Source: Owenia fusiformis (taxonomy: Eukaryota; Annelida; Polychaeta; Sabellida; Oweniidae). Taken from it: 64,000 nt of DNA. Below are positions 1 to 9,060 of the stretch, in pieces (position 1 is the stretch's first letter; each line of letters begins with the position of its first letter). The notes beneath the pieces were generated by a model, which worked only from the letters and a program-made list of their open reading frames with translations, did no database searches and was not told the origin of the DNA. The stretch covers positions 17,920,348-17,984,347 of the forward strand of contig CAIIXF020000006.1 of NCBI GenBank assembly GCA_903813345.2, read 5' to 3'. The translations under genes were made by a program, and so were the position numbers.

Positions 1-313
1 CTTTATTCATGCAATACTTTAATGAGCAGAGATCAAAATAATTCCTCTTTAGCTTAGTCTTCTATATCCAGGTGTTTTTAGTCAAGCATATACCAAATCT
101 ATTGCAAAATCTTTTGCAATTTATACCAACAGGTCAAAATATGGTAAATTTTAAAGATTTTGAGTGCAAGCTTATTTTTCAAAATTTCAAGAAGATCGAG
201 CCAACCACTTTCTTCAATCCTGGAATCACTAAATGTCAAGGGTTCCCAGAAAATAACATCATAAAATTCAAAATAATATTGTTAAATATGTATCCAGAAT
301 ATTCTGCAATGTA

Positions 314-384
314 GAGGGTGTTCCAAAATTCATGAGAATTTTTTGAGTGATATATACAAGTCATGGGTGATTTTTATTCAAATG
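314..384 (+). repeat. Solo end of a mariner-like element
   Basis: AGGGTGTTCCAAAATTCATG and the following ~50 bases match the left terminal repeat of the mariner relic at 31116-32189. No partner end is visible nearby, so this is a truncated copy within the RAD51AP1-like intron. Confidence 0.6.
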
Positions 385-509
385 TTCTCCAGTCCTTCCA
401 TACCTTTGAATATTAAACCCTTATTTAATTACTAAATAATCTTTAATTTTTTCACCCAAATTTTTTAAAAACTCATATGTTACGATCATGTATTTGCCCC
501 ATAATATAG

Positions 510-656
510 ATGCTGACAAGATTGAAGTTATACAGGAAGGTATTCCTGTTAGTGAATCAGATACAGAGACTCCAGGACACAGGTCAAGACGGCCTCATAA
601 AAAGGCAAAGTTCATTGATGACAGTGATGATGAATTTAAGGCAGAGTCTGATCTAG
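510..656 (+). CDS. RAD51AP1: RAD51AP1-like exon (first visible)
   Basis: The exon follows a pyrimidine-poor acceptor (ATATAG) and ends at donor GTAATG. It encodes ADKIEVIQEGIPVSESDTE and then a basic RSRRPHKKAK patch followed by acidic DDSDDEF. It starts two bases into a codon, so an upstream exon is required. The weak acceptor makes the 5' boundary the least certain one in this gene. Confidence 0.6.
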   Translation: MLTRLKLYRKVFLLVNQIQRLQDTGQDGLIKRQSSLMTVMMNLRQSLI

Positions 657-2103
657 GTAATGTACAAATATTTCTTTAGAAGGAAGTGTCTCTAAACAGT
701 CAGTTAAATAACGTAGACCTTGAAAAATATATGCTGACGTAGTAAATCTAGTAAGATTTCAATGCAAACTTCAAGAAATTATAGTATCTCCAATTTCAAG
801 ATGTCATTAATTGTATATACTAATTGAATTGATATATTTTCAGACCAAAATACTGTATCTGAAGATGACTCTGATGATAGTTTTAGTTCTGACTCTGATG
901 ATGATTTTGGATCTAGAAAACATAAAAAATCGAAAAGAGGTAGAAAGAAAGTGAAAAAACCCACAGCAGTTTCTCCATCAAAACCCAAGCCCAGACTTAA
1001 TGCAACAAGTATGTTATAATTATTGTGTAAAAATTCATTATATTAAAGATTATGTACATTTGAGAACTAGCAAAATGTTTTTAAACCAATTTTTGCAAGG
1101 TGTTCAATGAATTGATATTGGGACTTTAAGAAGCACCACTTCTAGAATATAATGTAATGTAAAGACTACATTGTGTTCTTATTGGACAATACTGGACACT
1201 ATATTTAAAATAATGAATGCTATCAATATCTCAGATCGCCCAGTCTTCATCCTTTATTTAATCTTAATGTCAGATAGATTATTGGGTTCAATTTCAGTAA
1301 CATCTATCAATACACACAAAGGTGGTTTGACCCCAAAAGGTCGTGGAGGTCGAGGTATAACATCTAGAAGTAGCACAGCCATAGACACAAGCAGTCCACA
1401 TGTTACACCAAGTCGAACCAGCTCTGGAGCACTGTTCATCAGGAAACCAAACTGGGCACCACCAGGTATGGTATCAAAAATCCTGTTTCATTTACATCTG
1501 CTCATGGTTTTCCTCAACATGCATCGTTTGATTTTCGGGTATTTATATTTGTATGTTAACTTCAACCTTCAACATGTACATGTATGTATGCAGTATATGT
1601 GTGTTTTTATAGATTTTGCCTTTTTTATTTTTATTGATGATTTCAAGTTGATCACAAACAATGTGTTTAGATTTATATTTTTGAATTATTTTGAGGCGAG
1701 ATGATGAGACATCTCCCCAAAGAGTAACTCATGCATGACCCATATAAATGAAAAAATGGCAGATCAAGTGAAATGATTCTGGCTGCTAAAGCCTCAATCA
1801 CATTTGCTCTATGGCAGCTGTACAGCGACTATAGTTTTAAAAAATTAAGATAGAAAATTTACATCTTGCTGCTTATGCTGCATATTTCTCTTGAATTTTT
1901 TAAGTTATGGCTGTCGTACAGTTGCTGTAGATCAAATATGACTGAGGCATAAGAGTTAATAAGAGTGTATTTTTGTAATTTCAGGACCAGCAGGCTCTAA
2001 GAGTGATGATGCACTTAAATCTCCCAGTACTGGAATACGTATAGGACTCTCTAAACATATACGTTTAAAACCCCTGCATGCCAATGTTAAAGTACCAAGG
2101 TAG
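510..2103 (+). CDS. RAD51AP1: RAD51AP1-like gene, 3' part (last four exons)
   Basis: Four exons (510-656, 844-1008, 1298-1465, 1985-2103) join in one frame through GT-AG introns that all interrupt a codon after base 1. They encode about 200 residues ending at TAG 2101-2103. The protein is low-complexity and charged: an acidic SDDE stretch, a second acidic block with DSDDDFGSRKHKKSKRG, a Lys/Pro-rich segment, a KPNWAPPG motif, and the C-terminus IRIGLSKHIRLKPLHANVK. The W-x-PP motif and the closing GLS-x-R-x-KPLH match the C-terminal RAD51-binding region of RAD51AP1, a DNA-binding accessory factor that stimulates RAD51 strand invasion during homologous recombination in the nucleus. The N-terminal exons must lie left of the window. 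The call rests on the C-terminal motif and overall composition, because the rest of this family is poorly conserved. Confidence 0.72.
844..1008 (+). CDS. RAD51AP1: RAD51AP1-like exon, acidic/basic linker
   Basis: Acceptor TTTTCAG and donor GTATGT. It encodes serine/aspartate-rich SEDDSDDSFSSDSDDDFG, then a lysine/arginine block and a Pro-rich tail (SPSKPKPRLNA). This alternation is like the disordered DNA-binding middle of RAD51AP1. Confidence 0.7.
1298..1465 (+). CDS. RAD51AP1: RAD51AP1-like exon with W-x-PP motif
   Basis: Acceptor ATTTCAG and donor GTATGG. It encodes TSINTHKGGLTPKGRGGRG, a Ser/Thr-rich stretch, and ends KPNWAPPG. Reading frame and phase fit both neighbours exactly. The open frame continuing to 1704 beyond the donor is intronic read-through. 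Confidence 0.72.
1985..2103 (+). CDS. RAD51AP1: RAD51AP1-like terminal exon
   Basis: Acceptor TAATTTCAG. It encodes 39 residues followed by TAG. The end of the protein, IGLSKHIRLKPLHANVK, is the recognisable RAD51-interaction signature of the family and is the main ground for naming the gene. Confidence 0.78.
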
Positions 2104-2361
2104 CACGAACATCTATTACCATGGAGGTTGACTTCTCTGTATGTAATTGTGGATGTCTGGCTGTCAATTAATTAAACATCCTGGGGGCTTCTGCCACATT
2201 TTGTGTTGAGTTTGGGATAAAAAATGATTAACAGATCTTTATATACCATATGCCACAAGAAAATAAGACCCAAAAGTGGATTTTTGGTTCACATGGTGAT
2301 CCTATGGAATTGCCCATTTGCTCATTTGTTTGTTCCTCTTTCTATCTACAATCTTTAGACA

Positions 2362-2367
2362 AATAAA
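2362..2367 (+). terminator. Candidate polyadenylation signal (RAD51AP1-like)
   Basis: AATAAA lies about 260 bases after the RAD51AP1-like stop codon. More AATAAA hexamers occur near 2760-2830, so the true cleavage site cannot be chosen from sequence. Confidence 0.3.
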
Positions 2368-3367
2368 AATTCCCATTCAAATGAGCCAGAAGCAACATTT
2401 GACTCTACCAAATGGTGCCGTTTTAGAATTTTTGGCACCGATTACGACATATTTGGGGTCTCATTCATTTGGGTCTTATTCTTCAAAATAGGTGTCAATT
2501 TTTAGAAAATCAATATTTTGTAAAACAAATAAAAAACTGAACTGAAATATGGCCCTAATTTTGTCAATGCAACATTTTAGCCCCCTTGTCAATTCCAGGT
2601 CTGCTCGACTGTACCTTCTCTGTGATATGATATATTTTCATATTGTAACATACATGAGTCACCATCCTGCGCGTATAACACACGGGTAAAAAATATAATT
2701 ATTGAATGAAGCCTCTATTCTTAAAATGGTCCAAATAATTAGCAGATGGTAAACTGTAAATAAATGTAAATAAATGTATTATTTGTTAAGTGTAAATAAA
2801 TATATCATAATCATATTGTGACATCTACAATAAATAGATCTAAATGATAGGTACTGTGCCACTGTATGGAATATATGCAAATAAAACATTGAAATACAAT
2901 ACATGTAAATGCAATTCAAAATTCCAATTCAGGTTTAAACCTGCATTTAAAAACAGTTCCCTGTTGTAAATGTAATGTTTTTTTTATTATATTTAAGAGT
3001 TCTCCCCATATACTATTTACATTGATTTTACAAGTTTTTGAATTTAAGAGTTGGTATCTTATTTGGGGTCATCTCAAAAGTTTGGCATTAAATTCTACAC
3101 ACTTGTTTTTAATGAGAGACTTAAACCACCCAACAATACTTGTAAAGGAACCTGAATTTTTGTGAATATTTTGTCAGTGTTTTTTTTGAAAATGTGTATA
3201 TTTTAGTGGGAAATTTTCAAGACTGGCTAAGATTCCAATTTTAGTTTTATGTATATTTATTATTTACATATTTCATGGTACACAGAAGAATATTGACTCA
3301 TTCAAGGAGCTGGTATAATTTGATCCTTTTACAGAACTTAAGTAGAAGACTGTTCAGATTTGGAGAT

Positions 3368-3756
3368 ATCTTAACTAGAGGTGTCATGGATACCCGATTT
3401 TGTTCCGATCCGCGGAATTATGCCCTCGGAACGGAACATGGAACAAAAATTAAGAATTTTGGTTCGGTTCCGGAACAAGAACATTTTACCCTTTCACAAC
3501 TTCTGGCCCTTGAATCTCCACAAAACAGCATTTTTCTTTCAATATTTTGTAGCAAAAGAGGTTCATTCTTTTTACTCCTTCTCTTTAAAGAGTTTTGAAG
3601 AGCTTTTCGCTACTAAATAGACCTAGATGATCAGATTATTTTAATCTAATACACGCAGTCACTCTGTTCCAAACCGTTCCGAAATTGTTCCGTTCCGAAT
3701 CAAAATGTTCCGAACCGTTCCGATTTTTTTTGTTCCGTGACATCTCTAATCTTAAC
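3368..3756. mobile_element. hAT-like MITE with 8-bp TSD
   Basis: The element 3376-3748 begins TAGAGGTGTCA and ends with the reverse complement of TAGAGATGTCA. It is flanked on both sides by the perfect 8-bp duplication ATCTTAAC (3368-3375 and 3749-3756). Length (373 bp), TIR and 8-bp TSD are those of a non-autonomous hAT element. The body carries many GTTCCG/CGGAAC motifs in both orientations. The short open frames inside it are not genes. Confidence 0.85.
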
Positions 3757-3789
3757 AGTTTACTGTACTTTGTTGTCATTTATTTATTG

Positions 3790-4056
3790 GAGGTCACATA
3801 GAAGTGGTGACATTCTATTATGTTACCATTTTTGTGACTTTGTGTAAGGCATCGGCATCTGTAACTTTTGTAATTGTAATAGTGACATTTTTTATGACTA
3901 TTTTTGTGCTTTCTTTGTCATAACCAGAACTGGTGACATATTTTCATAGTCCCCAAGTTTTGCTGTGTTTGGCAGTTGGTGTTTGGCAGTCAGTGGTTGG
4001 TGTTTGGTGTCTGTAATAAATGGCAGGTGGTCACATTTTGCATGTTAATGCCTTCT
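3790..4056. repeat. Dispersed repeat, GTCAC...CATGTTAATGCC family
   Basis: This segment runs from GGTCACATAGAAGTGGTGAC to a tail reading GCAGGTGGTCACATTTTGCA followed by TGTTAATGCC. The same head and tail recur at 30450-31113 (+32192-32225), 46140-46270 and, inverted, at 50722-51056. Internal TTGGTGTTTGGCAGT repeats are characteristic. Confidence 0.6.
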
Positions 4057-4435
4057 TTATATACATATCCATATTATATGAAGTGACTATCATTTTGTAC
4101 AAATTTAGGGATAAATTTTGAATTATGAATATGTATTAAATCAATTACTTATGTCCTGTTTAGATTAGTACTTTATTAAAAATATAATAAATGATAAAAA
4201 TATGATTTGGCATGTTTGTTAAATTCTCAATGTTCTAAATCAGAATTTACTTTTTCTTACCATTTGTACAATTGATTTGATTTCAATAGACAATTAAAAC
4301 TCCATGTCTGGTCGAGTGTGGTAAGCTCAATCAATAAGACATACCCTACATTGGTGGTTCAACAAGGCAAAGTTATAATGGAGAAATATTGGTAGTAAAT
4401 GTTTAGACAGCCACACTCCAATCTTCTCTATATAC

Positions 4436-4709
4436 AGGGTGTCTGAAAAAAATGTACCCAAAAGTATATCAAGAGCACAGATAAACCAATCAATATTTTC
4501 AGACATTTTTTGCATGGTCATGTCATGAGTTTTTTTCTCAATACACCATTTTTATTTCAGTCTTGTCTTTTTGATGCTTTAACCCTTTACCATTTACATC
4601 ACATAATCGATGTAACCTCATATTTCGATGACAGCCTGTATTCTTACTGCTACATTGTTCATCACATTTGATAATAATTCCGGTGGAATGTTTCGTTTTT
4701 GAGACACCC
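4436..4709. repeat. Possible mariner-type MITE remnant
   Basis: A left end TA-CAGGGTGTCTGAAAAAAA and a right end TTTTTGAGACACCCAATA resemble degenerate mariner terminal repeats. Similarity between the two ends stops after about 15 bases, so they may come from two different insertions. Confidence 0.35.
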
Positions 4710-4859
4710 AATATACTATGGGACACTGGGCATTCATTTTGCCCAGGCGTTTATTTGAAAGCTCTCTAAAAGAATCCCCGTGGGCCTTTATTGAAAGGGA
4801 AATATTGATTTTCCAAATTGTGGGATGGGCTTTTCTCAACAGATTAATGTGAGTCTATT

Positions 4860-5750
4860 TTGAAAGAAAGTTATAATTGCGATCTGGATATTACATTTTT
4901 CATTAATTTCTTATGTTTACCTAGAAAAGTTCTGTCTGTTTCCACAATAATCATAAATGCCAGTAATCACCTACTACATACAAACATTAGATGTTTCAGG
5001 GAATGTTTTATATGCATACAAATCCTAAATTACTTGAAAAATGAACATCAAATGTCGATTGTTCAAATTGTCAGGATTGTACATGTACATCAGAAATTGA
5101 ACAACCATTAAAGAACAAAAGTCACAAAGCGTTTAATTTATTTATAAACAAGTTTTATTATGCCAATTTAGGCATCTAATAGTAAGTGTATAAGATCTAC
5201 AAAATATTGTACATATTGTGATATAATAATTTTAATGATATCAAATATACTTTTGCATGATAAGTAGATATGGTTTCTCAATCAAGAATATGATATTTCA
5301 ATAATGTGTTATAACATTAAGATCTTTATAGCTTTAAAGTCATTTAATAATGTTTGAAAAAATATTAATATACTGAACTTTACATTGCAATCTGTACAGT
5401 GAACAATAATAGTTCGACAATAGCTGAAGATTAATCATCGAGGAGTCTGAGGTTAAAAAGGTATATAATTATAATGATGTGATAAAAGAAGATATATTCC
5501 CTTCTTATTAGTTTTGTTCATAAAAACAGATTGCTATTTTGATATGATCCTGTTTAAAGCCAATGATTGCATGATCCAATTCAATCCATATGATATTGAT
5601 ATTGATATTGACCATCAGTATGATTCTGTGACATTTCAAAGAATCACATACATGGTTAATAAATAATAAATAAATATCATGAAGCCACCTTAAGTAGGTA
5701 CATTATACTGAATAAAGAGTTACAGCAGTTGTAAGGCAAGCATATTATAA
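4860..5750. other. No recognisable gene
   Basis: AT-rich sequence with no spliceable open frame, no repeat shared with other parts of the window and no clear TIR pair. Confidence 0.5.
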
Positions 5751-5754
5751 TCAA

Positions 5755-6240
5755 AGGGTTTCATGAGCAACAGGCAACATGAGAAAAACACCTACCCATC
5801 TTCACCAAAATCAATAGTACAATAACGTCATTTCGAAGGGCAATATAGTGAAATATTGGACCAAGGGCCTTCGGCCAAAGTTTTTTTTTACCACTGTTAA
5901 TGACCAGGACTGAAACAGCAAGAAAATCTTACGCACTGAACGATATCTAATTTCCCAGGGAAAATTGCCAGTCATTAATTGCATTATTGACTGGCAAAAT
6001 GGACCGCCACTATGATGTCACATATTGCTCAGGTCGATATAGTAAAATGAATGCCTTCGACTAGCAATAAAACCCCTAGAACTGACATGGCAAGGTGGTA
6101 ATAATGTGTTCTGATAAATGCAATACTTTCATATTAAATAGTTTATTTTCAATATTTTTGCCTGTTGTTTCATTATTTTGCTTGTTATGTTGACAGAAAG
6201 TCTGCTGAAACTCATGTTTCTCTTGCAGGTGAGGCAATTT
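5755..6240. repeat. Degenerate MITE cluster
   Basis: At both edges are fragments of the CAACAGGC family also seen at 17284-17455 and 44468-44611. Between them lies a weaker inverted pair, TCGAAGGGCAATATAG near 5834 and TATAGTAAAATGAATGCCTT near 6040. The internal palindrome GCCAGTCATTAA / TTATTGACTGGC is near 5970. Confidence 0.35.
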
Positions 6241-6261
6241 GGTAGAGTCACTCATTCTTAA

Positions 6262-7024
6262 CTAGATAATGGCAACTCCGCGGAGTAGCAAATCCCAACG
6301 AACAAAATATCAATTACCGAATTCCAATCAATTATACTCATTACTTTGGTTAAAATTGAAAAAATTAGATTTTAGAATTGCGAATTCCTGCTAAGCAGCC
6401 ATTTTGAATTTTCTGAGGTACAAATCTGAAAAATAATACCATAATTGTGATCTACTCCACAAATCCTTCAATTTGAGTATAATATAGCCATACTTTGAAG
6501 GGATCGAAAAATTATTGCGAAATCGTACATTAGACGGCCATTTTGAATTTTACGAGGCTCGAATCAGAAAAAAGATACAATATTTGCATCTTAATTGCCT
6601 TTCATTTGAGTATAATAAAGCTATACTTCAGAAAGATCTAAAAATTAGCGAAAATTTCTGTTTTCCTGACCCCCCATACACGGCCCCTGGGGGTCAGGAT
6701 GAAAAACACGGAACATATGTGAAATAGATAAATGTTGTGAATATACTATATACTTTGGTTTAGAATGAAAAATTTATGATTTTTGCGAAAAAGTCCCGTC
6801 ATTTTTAAAGCAGCGGCCATCTTGAAATATTTTTTTTTGCGTAAAACTATTCACCAATATACATTTTTCCACTAAATATGAAGAAAATCCGTCTACTAGT
6901 ATTTGAGTTATCTTCCGGACGGACAGACGGACGGACGGACGGACGGACTGACGGACGGACTGACTGACGGACGGACGGACGGAGGGCTTCACTATATCCC
7001 TACCGAACTTCGTTCGTTGGGATA
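6262..7024 (+). mobile_element. CTAGATAA...GGGATAA element, copy 1
   Basis: It starts CTAGATAATGGCAACTCCGC, with AATCCCAACGAAC following, and ends CGAACTTCGTTCGTTGGGAT plus AATTA, so AATCCCA/TGGGATT-like sequences close both ends. The interior has GGCCATTTTGAATTTT-type palindromic segments and, near the right end, a (CGGA)n microsatellite at about 6915-6984. Other copies are at 10118-11283, 29065-29640 (inverted) and partial ones at 54690, 56862 and 61490. No transposase is visible. Confidence 0.7.
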
Positions 7025-7270
7025 ATTACAACACATGGCAAAGAATAGAGACTCGATGCAAGACATTAGGACAGTTACATATCTTTATGGTATTACTAAA
7101 AATATAATTCTGTCCAGAAAAATACATGTACTAATATACTAAGAGTATTAAAATAGCACTAAAATCTAAACTAATTTTTACTTTGTTTACATGAGAAAAC
7201 TTAGCTATACAAGTATTTTACATATCGGCAAATAGTACACTTCATACTAGCGGACATGCTTTCAAAACTC

Positions 7271-7487
7271 ATCTTACAAGTTTCTATGAATGTTCATCTC
7301 TCTGGTAGTAATGTACAAAGTTGTTGATTTTCTTTCTCAGAGATATTTATTTTTCTTTTTGACGTTTCGTTTCGTTTCGTAGAATAATTTTATTTCTGAA
7401 GAAGTAGGATGGACATCCTACGAAACGTCAAAAAGAAAAAGAAATATCTCTGAGAAAGAAAATCAACAACTTTGTATCTTACAAGTT
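7271..7487. repeat. Hairpin retro-insertion with 12-bp TSD
   Basis: The 12-bp direct repeat ATCTTACAAGTT (7271-7282 and 7476-7487) flanks 193 bp that fold into a long hairpin. Arm 7315-7369 pairs with 7421-7475 through about 52 of 55 bases. The loop includes CTGAAGAAGTAGGAT, GGAC, ATCCTAC and GAAAC, a hammerhead-ribozyme-like order of core boxes around a 7-bp stem. A pure TTTCG expansion sits on the left arm. Confidence 0.55.
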
Positions 7488-7489
7488 CT

Positions 7490-8490
7490 TTACAAATAAA
7501 ATACAGATGGATACCTTTAGATATCGTTTATAAATTTTCAAGTTGTTTTAAAAGTAAACCATAAAAGAATATCGGCAGATATGGTTTAAAATGAACATAT
7601 AATTAATTACGTTCTTCAGTAAGTAAACCATTGAGATCCTTCCCTCATATTAAAATTTCAAAATGAACACAAAATGGCATTGAGGTATGGGAATATACAC
7701 CAATAAATACCTTGATGATGAAAATGTTTCAAAAAAGTATTAAAAGAAAAAGAATGACCCAATAATGACATTCATCATTTAAAGGGTGGCAATGACTTTG
7801 TAAATGTAAAATGCTGACTAAAGAAATGAAAAAAATTGTTTAAAAGGTTTGCCATCGTTTTTTTACTCATGTATATATTACAGTGATTATACCACAAATC
7901 ATACAACAATGTTCCATGCCTTTTCTCTTACAAACATGCCTTGTTTTCTGGCCTTTCTGTAACATTATTTCACTCGATTTTGCATTTCAGAATATGACCA
8001 ACATGATATCTTACTTTTACAAGTATTATCTATATGTAAGCCATTGTTTTTTTATGATAATTTACAGTAGATATGTTATAAATTGTAGGCAGCTATTCAA
8101 ATTATTTTGATAAAATTATTCAGCCTGTATGTACACAATGGATATACATAATACAAGTAAAATGTATTAATTTAACAATAGCTATCTGATGTAGATTCTT
8201 AATGGATAGAACATACATATTCCATCCAATGCATGCATTCTCTTCATAATAAGCCCAAAATGACAGGTTGACATTTAATGAAGCATGGCATATTTTCATC
8301 CATCTTTTCAGATTGCACTTGGTGACTTCTCTTGCGTAGAGGATAGAAGGGAATAGCACAAATGCTTGATAATCATAATGAAGATACACTCTGGTCTAGT
8401 ATCTTTTTCCTCCTGCATTCATGAATTATTCCAAAATAGGGACTCCTTGCACTTTTGTTTTTCAACTTTGATAGTCAATTGTATGAAGGT
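7490..8490. other. No recognisable gene; 3' flank of tetraspanin
   Basis: AT-rich sequence downstream of the tetraspanin stop codon on the minus strand. Part may be its 3' UTR. A minus-strand ATTAAA hexamer is near 8274-8279. The open frames here have no splice or homology support. Confidence 0.4.
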
Positions 8491-8494
8491 TTAT

Positions 8495-8723
8495 ATCAAT
8501 GATTGTAGCTCTAATCAATGGTTGAAGGTTTTATCAATGATTGTAGCTCTAATCAATGGTTGAAGGTTTTATCAATGGTTGTAGCTCTAATCAATGGTTG
8601 AAGGTTTTATCAATGGTTGTAGCTCTAATCAATGGTTGAAGGTTTTATCAATGGTTGTAGCTCTAATCAATGGTTGAAGGTTTTATCAATGGTTGTAGCT
8701 CTAATCAATGGGTGAAGGTTTTA
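8495..8723. repeat. 38-bp minisatellite
   Basis: About six copies of a 38-bp unit, itself containing ATCAATGGTTG twice, 19 bp apart (ATCAATGGTTGTAGCTCTA then ATCAATGGTTGAAGGTTTT). The copies are almost identical, with a G/A difference in the first two. It lies 270 bp beyond the tetraspanin stop codon. Confidence 0.9.
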
Positions 8724-8994
8724 TCCACTACTAACGTTTTTTCAACGATTAAAGCTTTTGTCAACAGTGTTGTAGGTCTTATCAAAGGCTGAATATGTTA
8801 TGAACTAATGGATGATGTGCCAATTGTCCAATGTGCTCTACTATGTATACGTCACATGATGAACTGAACTTTGGCGTTGAACTGAGATCTTTCCCTTTCT
8901 TTTGCACTAAACTGGATAAACGGAAGTAAACAATACTGCGGATAGCCCTTGAATATTCATCATCATACATAATATTCATCATTTAACATGTTCA

Positions 8995-9060
8995 TCATTC
9001 ATAATACTTGTCATTGCGCAGACAGCAGAATAGCACCATGGCAGCCACCATGCCCAATAT
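8995..9060 (-). CDS. TSPAN4/9-like: Tetraspanin exon 7 (end of TM4, tail)
   Basis: 21 codons plus TGA at 8997-8995: ILGMVAAMVLFCCLRNDKYY plus E. Acceptor TTATTTCAG. Two cysteines at the inner membrane face are typical palmitoylation sites. Confidence 0.9.
   Translation of the reverse strand: MLGMVAAMVLFCCLRNDKYYE

Noticed and set aside
1171-1704. 177-codon open frame
   Set aside because: Only 1298-1465 is exon. The rest reads through an intron on both sides of clear acceptor and donor sites.
3275-3620. Overlapping open frames of 107 and 79 codons
   Set aside because: They run across the hAT MITE boundary and have no recognisable domain.
4618-4839. Minus-strand open frames of 62 and 73 codons near mariner-like ends
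   Set aside because: Weak resemblance to transposon-derived sequence only; no catalytic motif or splice support.
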